This document shows, piece by piece, positions 1 through 6,036 of a stretch of DNA of 6,372 bases. Location of the stretch: NCBI GenBank assembly GCA_017446645.1, contig JAFSQO010000342.1, forward strand, positions 1 to 6,372. Reading direction: 5' to 3'. Under the pieces are notes generated by a model that saw only the letters and a list, made by a program, of their open reading frames with translations, was not told the DNA's origin and did not search any database. Numbering within the stretch: the first letter of the stretch is position 1; each line of letters begins with the position of its first letter. The position numbers and the translations under genes are program-made. Source of the DNA: Synergistaceae bacterium (lineage in GTDB: Bacteria > Synergistota > Synergistia > Synergistales > Aminobacteriaceae).

Positions 1-3000
1 AATCTAGCTGCCAATGCTGAACCCAAAAACGGCAAAATTATCCCAGGCGATGAATTATTATCGATAGCTGTCGGACTTATTCCATACCCTAATCACACTG
101 ACGGGCCAGGATTAATAATAGGAGGAAAGAACATGAAGCAGGCCGAGTCAGAAATAACTGGCAGTGAGGCTCCGATAGTACCGGGTTATTATGAGGGAAA
201 TTATTCGAGTAAGATAAAATCTCTTCGGGGACACCTGAAAGATAAAAGATTTTTCCCGTATCTTGGCCTGAATGCCCTGACTGTGATAATGCCCTTTGAA
301 GGCTATACTTATGAAGACGGTTTGGTGATTTCTGAATCACTTGCTGAGAGGCTTTGCATTCGTGAGAGTCATTACAGGATAACGAAGAGTTTTGACGTTT
401 TTATTAAGCACTCTGAACTTGAGGAGCATGGTATAAACATTGAAGATTTATCAGGAATTTTTGCTTCTGCTTCTAATTCCAAGAAATATATATACGGCGA
501 CAAGCTCCCGGAACCTGTCGCAAAGTTTTATGATGAGTCAGAGTCAGAAAAACCATGGCACGAAATTTATAATCACCATGCCCCCGGAGTCCTGACTGGA
601 ATAAAGCTAAGGCACGTCATCAAGAAGGTATCAGGCAGCAAAAAGTCAGGCACAAAGAATTATCAGGTAGACTTGACTGTCTCATGGCTGTTCAGTGTTG
701 AGCGTCCTATGGGTCTCGGCGATACATTAACGGGACGCAGCGGCAATAAAGGGGTCGTCACGAAAATTTTGCCCGATGATAAAATGCCCCTGATTCATTT
801 CGCAAAAGAATCAAAGCCTGCAGAGTTGATAATTTCACCGTGTTCGATTATATGCCATAAGAATCTTGGCCAGATCTGGGAGATGATGCACTCTCTGTTA
901 ATCAAAGAAGGCGGCAAAAAACTGCGGGAGTGCGTAGAATCTAATGACATTGACATAAATAACATAAGGCTCGATGAAGTCCCGGAAATCCTCAGCAGGC
1001 TCGATGAGTTCCTTCAAGAATTAGGCTGTACAGAGTCCGGAGCTTTCAAGGTAAGTTATCAAGGCCAAGAGTTCAGAGCGTTTGCAGGTTGGCAATATTT
1101 TTGCAGACTTATTCATCACTCCTGGAAAAAACTTCAGGCACGCGGAGTCAAAGCCCCTTATGATATAGCAACAGGCCAGCCAATCAGATGCGGAGCGTTG
1201 ACTGGTCAGAGAATGGGCGAGATGGAAAACTGGTCGCTGTTAAGTCATGGTGCCTTTGAAGTCCTGCAGGCTATGAGGGAGACTCAGACAGGGGATTACG
1301 AGAAGACCCGGAAGCTGTTCAAGAAAATTCTGCGTTCTCTTGGTATAGTCATGACTGAAAATGTTTCGGGACTCGATTTTGCTATTCGTGACAATAATGA
1401 CGATTGGAATCTTGAGAAAAGGGGCTTACGTCAAGGTATGGGCAGCCTTATCCTCTACCCTGACATGCCATTAACAGGCCAGGCTGACTCTGTCTCAGAT
1501 AGTGCCTTCCGTGCAATAATTGATATCGATATGACCTGCAAGGGCCAGGCAGAAATTTTACTCGCAAAGCTCAAGGAATTCTCTGAAGGCGAAGAAATCA
1601 AGAAATACAGCAAAAATTATATTTCAAGAGTCAACGATACTGTAAAAAAACTCGACTTCCTGATAAATGATCAATCATTCTTTAACGGTGACGGCAGCAT
1701 TCACATTGAACCCGACATAATAAGCTACTCTGCGGATTTATCATCAGGCGTTCAAGAGGCTGGCTCAATAACTGTCACGAAGCATAAATTATTGAGGGAT
1801 TTATTGCTTGAATTTTCCATTAACGGCTACGAACTTAACAGGGCGGAGGCTTTGATTAACTACAGGGACGGCCTCATTGATCTCTTATCGCACAAGACCG
1901 GACTGCCCAGATACTACATGTCAGGACGGCGTTATAATCATTCGGGACGTGCTGTCATTGTCCCAGAGCCTTCACTGAGACCTGATAGTGTTTATCTTCC
2001 TGCTGCAATGTTAATCGAGCTTCTTGACGGTTATGATGCTTCTTATGTAAGCATGATCCCGGCAGAATTAAAGGATACGCGAAGAATCTTCAATGACTTC
2101 TGTAACAGGAGAGCAGAGTCAGAGTACCTTGCGAAAAAACTTGACGACTTCCTGAATTCCTCTGAGGGTGAGTTATGGTGCTTCATGCTTCGTCAGCCCA
2201 GTCTTCACCGTCACAGTGTCATGGCCTTTCGAGTAAGGTGCTGGGCCTTCCCGGTGATTGGCATTGCCCCGTTTGCAATATCTGGATTTAATGCAGATTT
2301 TGACGGCGACACAATGGCAGTGTTTCTCCCGCCTTACGGTCACGCCCATGATCTAAGCAAGTTCTCGCTGATTAATAATCCCGGTCTCGTAGGTAATGGC
2401 ACGCCAGCATTTGCAGCTTCTCTTGATTTAGCGTTGGGCTTCTGGACGATGACTCAAAAATCTCTGTCAGAACATATCGCAGGACTCTTGAAGGACTTTC
2501 AGGGTGAGCAATTAATTAATGAGCTTCAGAATCTCCAGATAGAAATAGCTCAATCTTCGACAGGAGCAGCGACCCTTACGCCCTATGAGTTCGAGCATTT
2601 ATTATTGCAGGATAACGCATTACTCAAATCAGGAGCAAATGCCAGCATTGATTACGCTGACCAGATGACTAAATCAATCGGCGAAATAGAGGCAATGCAG
2701 GACTCTGACGGAGAAGTTACTGAGAAGAAAATTATATCCGGAAATTTCTGGCAGGGACTTAACGAAGAAGAATTATTCACGTATAGTTATCCGTCAAGAT
2801 ATTTTACGGCTCAGAAAAAACTTTCTGTTGCAGAAGCAGGTTACTTATCGAGACAGTTAGCCGAAAAACTTTTCGAGTGCACCATAAGCAAACACGACTG
2901 CGGAACTAAGCACGGCCTTGAAATCTCGTACTCACATAAAGACGACAGATTATTAATCAACGGCGCAGAATTTCCCTCACATGATTTTGCCCGCGTTTTA

Positions 3001-3573
3001 TGGGGCAGGGTCTTACTCGGTGAAAGTCACTGCATGGCTTATGAAGATGTGAAGGCACTAATCGAAGAACTCAAGGCAGGCAGGAAAGTTATAATGCGTT
3101 CTCCTGTCTGCTGCAAAGAAAAAGAGTCAGGGCATGTATGCTCATTGTGTTACGGTGCTGATGTAGCGTTGAAGCCGTTTGACAGACCCGAAGCGGTTTA
3201 CGTGAATTTTGCAGCGGGATTGACTGCAGCACAGGCAATAGCTGAACGGGGGACTCAGCTTCACGATGCAGCAAGTTCAGAAAGTCCCATAAAGTTATTG
3301 AGGCAGCTCATCATAAGCAGCAGAGAATCTCCGATTAAGAAGATTAATGCGATAATCGAAAACTTGCTCGGCAATAAAGAACTTCATCAATCACTGATAC
3401 ACTTTGAGGTAGCAGCAGCATATAAAGACTCAGGCACTGATAATTATCTCTCGAAATTTACGGGTGAGAGGCTTGCAAGAATCTTAATCAGGAAGCCAGG
3501 CGAGGGCTTTAACTTTCACGATGATTTAAGCACCCTGAAGAGCCGTTTATTATGGAAAGGAGGCAGAAATTGA
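1..3573 (+). CDS. Divergent single-chain RNA polymerase, fused beta and beta' subunits (5' partial)
   Basis: The frame is open from base 1, so the true start lies upstream. Beta part: SIAVGLIPY (61-87) matches the SVAAALIPF region. GYTYED (301-318) matches NGYNFED with the E813/D814 pair kept. GDTLTGRSGNKGV (718-756) matches GDKMAGRHGNKGV with K1073 kept but K1065 replaced by Thr. GQRMGEMENW (1204-1233) and RSLGIV (1333-1350) mark the beta C-terminus. Beta' part: GRRYNHSGRAVI (1924-1959), RQPSLHR (2191-2211), the catalytic NADFDGD (2290-2310) holding three Mg-binding Asp, GNFWQGL (2740-2760), a bridge-helix-like segment with GYLSRQL (about 2800-2880), four zinc-site Cys (2899; 3109 or 3112; 3139; 3148), and AAQAIAERGTQL (3226-3261). 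The beta' clamp, the rim between LGFWTMT and SGA, the trigger loop and the C-terminal jaw are shortened or missing. The intact length argues for function. Most likely it is a DNA-dependent RNA polymerase with unusual initiation; its template and role are unknown. Confidence 0.93.
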   Translation, partial: NLAANAEPKNGKIIPGDELLSIAVGLIPYPNHTDGPGLIIGGKNMKQAESEITGSEAPIVPGYYEGNYSSKIKSLRGHLKDKRFFPYLGLNALTVIMPFEGYTYEDGLVISESLAERLCIRESHYRITKSFDVFIKHSELEEHGINIEDLSGIFASASNSKKYIYGDKLPEPVAKFYDESESEKPWHEIYNHHAPGVLTGIKLRHVIKKVSGSKKSGTKNYQVDLTVSWLFSVERPMGLGDTLTGRSGNKGVVTKILPDDKMPLIHFAKESKPAELIISPCSIICHKNLGQIWEMMHSLLIKEGGKKLRECVESNDIDINNIRLDEVPEILSRLDEFLQELGCTESGAFKVSYQGQEFRAFAGWQYFCRLIHHSWKKLQARGVKAPYDIATGQPIRCGALTGQRMGEMENWSLLSHGAFEVLQAMRETQTGDYEKTRKLFKKILRSLGIVMTENVSGLDFAIRDNNDDWNLEKRGLRQGMGSLILYPDMPLTGQADSVSDSAFRAIIDIDMTCKGQAEILLAKLKEFSEGEEIKKYSKNYISRVNDTVKKLDFLINDQSFFNGDGSIHIEPDIISYSADLSSGVQEAGSITVTKHKLLRDLLLEFSINGYELNRAEALINYRDGLIDLLSHKTGLPRYYMSGRRYNHSGRAVIVPEPSLRPDSVYLPAAMLIELLDGYDASYVSMIPAELKDTRRIFNDFCNRRAESEYLAKKLDDFLNSSEGELWCFMLRQPSLHRHSVMAFRVRCWAFPVIGIAPFAISGFNADFDGDTMAVFLPPYGHAHDLSKFSLINNPGLVGNGTPAFAASLDLALGFWTMTQKSLSEHIAGLLKDFQGEQLINELQNLQIEIAQSSTGAATLTPYEFEHLLLQDNALLKSGANASIDYADQMTKSIGEIEAMQDSDGEVTEKKIISGNFWQGLNEEELFTYSYPSRYFTAQKKLSVAEAGYLSRQLAEKLFECTISKHDCGTKHGLEISYSHKDDRLLINGAEFPSHDFARVLWGRVLLGESHCMAYEDVKALIEELKAGRKVIMRSPVCCKEKESGHVCSLCYGADVALKPFDRPEAVYVNFAAGLTAAQAIAERGTQLHDAASSESPIKLLRQLIISSRESPIKKINAIIENLLGNKELHQSLIHFEVAAAYKDSGTDNYLSKFTGERLARILIRKPGEGFNFHDDLSTLKSRLLWKGGRN
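120..125 (+). promoter_or_regulatory. Internal Shine-Dalgarno-like AGGAGG before an in-frame ATG
   Basis: AGGAGG lies 7 bases before ATG 133, inside and in frame with the polymerase gene. The codons upstream (61-132) align with conserved beta sequence, and the ATG corresponds to the Met of the GANMQRQ motif, so this is not the gene's start. It could allow internal initiation of a shorter isoform, or it may simply result from two GGA glycine codons. Confidence 0.3.
3556..3563 (+). promoter_or_regulatory. Ribosome binding site AAAGGAGG that decides the start of the downstream gene
   Basis: AAAGGAGG sits in the last codons of the polymerase gene, 9 bases before ATG 3573. It supports 3573 as the start rather than the in-frame ATG at 3552, which lies upstream of this site. 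The stop and start overlap as TGATG, implying translational coupling. Confidence 0.85.
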
Positions 3574-4433
3574 TGGCCGTCACAATAATCAGCCAGAAAG
3601 AAAAAATTCGCAACTTGCCTTTCAGTTTTATAGATGACCTGACTGATATGGCCGAACCTGAATTAACTCGAGATGACGTAATTGACTCGCCTGGTGAAGC
3701 AGATAATTTATCAGAATATGAAGACGAATATGATTATGATTCAGACTTAGAGGCAGAGTCAGAAAAATTTATTTCAAGTTATGGTGTAATCAGGATAAAA
3801 CCCTTGTGGATACTTCATGAAGGGCAGCTGATATGGGCATCATCAAGGCACGGCTTCAAGCTGGCAGAGAAAGAATACTTCAGGCGGAGGCTTCAGACAT
3901 TGCTTGACTTCCTTGCTGACGAGTTCCCCGGCAAAACTTCCGGTGATTTGCTGCTGAGTCTTCAGGGCTTCTTTGTCCGTGATAACGATGAAGGCAGTGA
4001 CCCTACATACTGGCTTGAGACGTTGCGAAATTCGGGGATAATTTACGGTGAAGATAAAATGCTCCCGATTAAGAGTCTCAGAGCGGGCAAGGGGCAGGGC
4101 AAGGACAGCGCGTCTAAATCAGTAAGGCTTCCTGATAATCTCGAATATTTATGGCTTGAGCGCGAACTCTCGAAACCTGAGCACTATTCAGAAGAGCCGT
4201 TCTCGTGGAAGAACTGCAATAGCTGGCTGCCTTCAGGGATAAGGGACTTTTGCAGCAAGGTTAATGAGTTATGCGCAGGTTTTGAGACTGACACCGAAGA
4301 CAAAAGAGTTCACGGATTAGGACTCAAACTGATAAAATTCGGCTATCAGGACTCGACATTGCAGAGAAAGAGGCTCAAGGACTGGGCCTTATGGTGGAAC
4401 AGGAAGAATAGCGAATACTTTTATGGAGCTTAG
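3573..4433 (+). CDS. Unrecognised 286-aa acidic/basic protein coupled to the fused polymerase
   Basis: I do not recognise a family. The start at 3573 is chosen for its ideal upstream site and one-base overlap with the polymerase stop (TGATG). Residues 21-64 are strongly acidic, including a dense run of Glu, Asp and Tyr near 48-60. Residues 71-165 look globular with mixed hydrophobic and aromatic content (VIRIKPLWI near 72-80). Residues 167-185 form a basic, glycine-rich linker. The C-terminal third is Trp-rich (W194, W212, W218, W271, W274, W275) and ends with a basic stretch around 264-278. No signal peptide, membrane segment, zinc cluster or recognisable sigma-factor helix-turn-helix is evident by eye. 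The tight coupling suggests equimolar production with the polymerase, so a subunit, initiation factor or template-binding partner is a reasonable inference. Function remains unknown. Confidence 0.85.
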   Translation: MAVTIISQKEKIRNLPFSFIDDLTDMAEPELTRDDVIDSPGEADNLSEYEDEYDYDSDLEAESEKFISSYGVIRIKPLWILHEGQLIWASSRHGFKLAEKEYFRRRLQTLLDFLADEFPGKTSGDLLLSLQGFFVRDNDEGSDPTYWLETLRNSGIIYGEDKMLPIKSLRAGKGQGKDSASKSVRLPDNLEYLWLERELSKPEHYSEEPFSWKNCNSWLPSGIRDFCSKVNELCAGFETDTEDKRVHGLGLKLIKFGYQDSTLQRKRLKDWALWWNRKNSEYFYGA

Positions 4434-4454
4434 ATTTTACTGAAGGAGTAAAAT
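4434..4454 (+). repeat. Perfect 8-bp inverted repeat (AT-rich hairpin) right after the partner gene
   Basis: ATTTTACT (4434-4441) and AGTAAAAT (4447-4454) are exact inverted repeats around a GAAGG loop. The hairpin begins on the base after the TAG stop of the preceding gene. It overlaps the AAGGAG ribosome-binding-like motif and the first bases of a small ATG frame. With a single G-C pair it would be weak. A T-rich run (4470-4482) follows 15 bases later, too far away for a standard intrinsic terminator. Confidence 0.5.
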
Positions 4455-4500
4455 GTTTGTGTCTCAGACTTTTTTTATTTTTATGGGAGTGATTGAGTAA
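4453..4500 (+). CDS. Possible 15-aa leader peptide upstream of dapF
   Basis: ATG 4453 opens a frame reading MFVSQTFFIFMGVIE and stops at 4498-4500, one base before the dapF ATG at 4502. AAGGAG at 4443-4448 lies 4 bases upstream, a short spacing, and is partly inside the inverted repeat at 4434-4454. The arrangement would suit translational coupling into dapF. It is too short for coding statistics, holds no lysine or DAP-related codon run to suggest attenuation, and may be chance. Confidence 0.25.
   Translation: MFVSQTFFIFMGVIE
4485..4489 (+). promoter_or_regulatory. Ribosome binding site for dapF (GGGAG)
   Basis: GGGAG lies 12 bases before ATG 4502, slightly long spacing. The alternative TTG at 4493 is only 3 bases away, too close for initiation. 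The DapF family begins with MKFTKMHG, which matches the ATG start. Confidence 0.55.
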
Positions 4501-4501
4501 C

Positions 4502-5350
4502 ATGAAGTTCACTAAGATGCACGGCTGCCAGAATGATTTTGTCGTGATTAATTGCTTTAGCGAGAATCTTGCAGGCTTAAACTTGAATGACCTTGCTGCT
4601 GGAATCTGCGACAGGCGCAACGGAGTAGGAGCTGACGGCCTAATCCTGATAAAGCGTTCAGACAAAGCTGATGCCTTCATGCAGATATTCAATGCTGACG
4701 GCTCAGAAGATACGATGTGCGGAAACGGAATCAGGTGCACCGCGAAATATATTTATGAACACGGGATAGTAAGCCCTGATAAAACACGTGCATTATCAAT
4801 CGAAACACTTGCGGGCGTGAAAAAAATTGACTTAGAGCTTCGAGATTCAATAGTCAATAAAATTTGCGTCGATATGGGAGTGCCTGAACTTACCAGCGAA
4901 CTTCCTGAAGCAATAAATATCCACGGTATGCAGCTAAAATTCATAGGCGTAGATACTGGGACTGCTCACTCAGTTTATTTCATTGAGGACAACTCTGAAA
5001 TTCATGATATAAATTCTTGGCCTGACTCTGACTTCGCAAGGGAGGGCGTTTACTTTGAGCGTCATTCGAGGTTCCCTGAATATACGACTTCTGATTTTGT
5101 CGAAATTCTTTCTCCTGACGAAATAAACATGCGGGTTTACGAACGGGGCTGCGGTGAGACTATGGCCTGCGGTACAGGGTCAACTGCTTCGGTATTTGCG
5201 GGCTTTATTCTCGGCAAGCTGAACAACAACGTCCTCGTTCATTTACGCGGCGGAGATTTGAGTGTCAGAGTCGATGATGAGAAACGCTGCTTCATGACTG
5301 GTCCTGCTGTCGAAACTTTTTCCGGAGAATTTTATTATTACGCCCTGTGA
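4502..5350 (+). CDS. dapF: Diaminopimelate epimerase
   Basis: This cytoplasmic, cofactor-independent epimerase converts LL-diaminopimelate to meso-diaminopimelate (EC 5.1.1.7), the precursor of lysine and of the peptidoglycan cross-linking residue. The 282-residue product has the usual family length and starts with the typical MKFTKMHG followed by NDF. The first catalytic cysteine is C73 in MCGNGIRC and the second is C223 in MACGTGS, preceded by the substrate-binding ERGCGET (214-220). GVGADG (41-46) and the TGTAHSV segment (152-158) are also typical. ATG 4502 is chosen over the in-frame TTG at 4493 because of family N-termini and ribosome-site spacing. The gene follows the unknown polymerase partner gene by 68 bases on the same strand and could share its transcript, although nothing links the functions. 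It converges with the antiporter genes downstream. No missing key residue is seen. Confidence 0.97.
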   Translation: MKFTKMHGCQNDFVVINCFSENLAGLNLNDLAAGICDRRNGVGADGLILIKRSDKADAFMQIFNADGSEDTMCGNGIRCTAKYIYEHGIVSPDKTRALSIETLAGVKKIDLELRDSIVNKICVDMGVPELTSELPEAINIHGMQLKFIGVDTGTAHSVYFIEDNSEIHDINSWPDSDFAREGVYFERHSRFPEYTTSDFVEILSPDEINMRVYERGCGETMACGTGSTASVFAGFILGKLNNNVLVHLRGGDLSVRVDDEKRCFMTGPAVETFSGEFYYYAL

Positions 5351-5366
5351 GGACTCCATGCTTCAC
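5347..5366. terminator. Weak hairpin at the convergent dapF/mnhG junction
   Basis: GTGAGG (5347-5352) can pair with CTTCAC (5361-5366), with one G-U pair and an 8-base loop. It lies between the dapF stop and the mnhG stop, where two transcripts must end. No adjacent T tract follows on the + strand, and on the minus strand only mixed sequence follows. A factor-dependent or weak bidirectional stop is possible but not shown. The 30-base spacer (5351-5380) holds nothing else recognisable. Confidence 0.2.
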
Positions 5367-5380
5367 AAGGCCCTTATCTT

Positions 5381-5713
5381 TTACTCGTCTTGAGTGTCAG
5401 TCTTATCGATGAAGTCGCAAATACTTTCCAGATTCGGGTTAGTCCTGACTTCTGAACGGGCTACAAGATGACTCGCGGCAGGATTGCACAGCCATAAGAA
5501 TATAATCACCAGCAATAATTTAAGCGAGACTATATTAAATCCCGAAAGAACCATCAAGCCGGACAGCACTAATAACGCCCCTAGGGTATCGCACTTTGCT
5601 GCAACGTGAATGCGGTTCAACATCGTGCTGAATCTGAATATCCCGACTGTAGCAATTCCCAGAACGAAGAGTCCTGACAAGATTAATAACGCTGCAATGA
5701 TAACTTGAATCAT
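5381..5713 (-). CDS. mnhG: Mrp/Mnh-type Na+(cation)/H+ antiporter subunit G
   Basis: A small membrane subunit of the multi-component Mrp (Mnh/Pha) cation/proton antiporter, which exchanges cytoplasmic Na+ (or K+) for protons. The 110-residue protein has three predicted membrane helices (about 3-25, 43-60 and 62-78). It carries the MnhG signature: GIFRFSTMLNRIHVAAK (24-40) followed by DTLG (42-45), then LWLCNPAASHLVAR (73-86). Family members usually read RxPDxxxRLHAATKxDTLG, so the Pro-Asp here is Ser-Thr, a mild divergence. The ATG at 5713 overlaps the mnhF stop by four bases (ATGA) and has a strong upstream GGAGGAG (5724-5730). In known mrp operons G is normally last, as here. The acidic C-terminal tail (about 95-110) is presumably cytoplasmic. 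Confidence 0.93.
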   Translation of the reverse strand: MIQVIIAALLILSGLFVLGIATVGIFRFSTMLNRIHVAAKCDTLGALLVLSGLMVLSGFNIVSLKLLLVIIFLWLCNPAASHLVARSEVRTNPNLESICDFIDKTDTQDE

Positions 5714-6036
5714 GAATTCTGCACTCCTCCTGCTCCTGATTCTGATTCTGAGTCTAATTCCTTTTTCTCAAGCACTGAACGGGCAAGAACTACGACTGAC
5801 AAGAAGCTGATTACTGCATAGATCAGGCAAATGTCGACCAGATAGCTTTGACCGATTATCAGGGACAAGACTGCGATTAACAAAATAATTTTCGTGCCGA
5901 TTATATTTGCTGCGATTATCCTGTCAGAAAATCTCGGCCCCAGTGCTGCACGCATTAAGCAAAAAAATATAGTGATTGAGAGAAAAATGACGCTTCCCAT
6001 TAGCAAATAATATTTCACTTGCTCGAAATCAGGCAT
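5710..6036 (-). CDS. mnhF: Mrp/Mnh-type Na+(cation)/H+ antiporter subunit F
   Basis: Integral membrane subunit of the Mrp antiporter complex. The 108-residue product has three hydrophobic helices (about 9-28, 40-61 and 65-86). It carries the family motif RAALGPRFSDRIIAANI (29-45), including the conserved Gly-Pro (33-34) and Asp38-Arg39. The third-helix pattern VDICLIYAVISFLSVVVLAR (67-86) holds Asp68, the second characteristic acidic residue. The C-terminal tail (90-108) is hydrophilic and rich in Glu, Ser and Gly, longer than the minimal family core. ATG 6036 overlaps the end of mnhE by 8 bases and has GGAGG nine bases upstream. The stop overlaps mnhG, so the three genes form one tightly coupled unit. 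Confidence 0.93.
   Translation of the reverse strand: MPDFEQVKYYLLMGSVIFLSITIFFCLMRAALGPRFSDRIIAANIIGTKIILLIAVLSLIIGQSYLVDICLIYAVISFLSVVVLARSVLEKKELDSESESGAGGVQNS
5724..5730 (-). promoter_or_regulatory. Ribosome binding site for mnhG (GGAGGAG)
   Basis: On the minus strand GGAGGAG lies 10 bases before the mnhG ATG and within the end of mnhF. It supports the start at 5713 and coupled translation of the two subunits. Confidence 0.75.

Noticed and set aside
133..135. ATG 133 as the start of the polymerase gene, given its good AGGAGG
   Set aside because: The same frame is open to base 1, and bases 61-132 encode SIAVGLIPY...HTD...GG, which aligns with the conserved beta region just before the NGYNFED motif. 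The gene begins upstream of the window.
89..340. Minus-strand open frames inside the polymerase gene (89-340 and 3089-3274) and inside dapF (4375-4740 and 4753-4944)
   Set aside because: They lie antisense to well-supported genes, show no recognisable protein features, and are expected as by-products of codon usage on the other strand.
3552..3554. ATG 3552 as the start of the 286-aa partner gene
   Set aside because: It precedes the AAAGGAGG ribosome binding site, which is ideally placed for ATG 3573.
1..3573. The polymerase gene as a decaying pseudogene
   Set aside because: Nearly 1,200 codons are uninterrupted, with DFDGD, GNKG, GQRxGEMExW and the zinc cysteines retained and a well-formed coupled downstream gene.
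4434..4482. Intrinsic terminator made of the hairpin at 4434-4454 and the T-rich run at 4470-4482
   Set aside because: The hairpin has a single G-C pair and is separated from the T run by about 15 bases, unlike a standard intrinsic terminator.
4456..4484. Sigma-70-like promoter before dapF (TTGTGT, 16-base spacer, TTTTAT)
   Set aside because: Both hexamers match the consensus poorly and lie in a T-rich stretch where such matches arise by chance.
4493..4495. TTG 4493 as the start of dapF
   Set aside because: It is only 3 bases from GGGAG, and the DapF family N-terminus (MKFTKMHG) matches the ATG at 4502.
140..5760. Recurring Glu-Ser-Glu motifs (AESE, SESE) in the polymerase, its partner and MnhF as a shared tag
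   Set aside because: They are short, occur in different structural contexts and in unrelated proteins, and are explained by amino acid composition and the preferred GAGTCAGA codon string.
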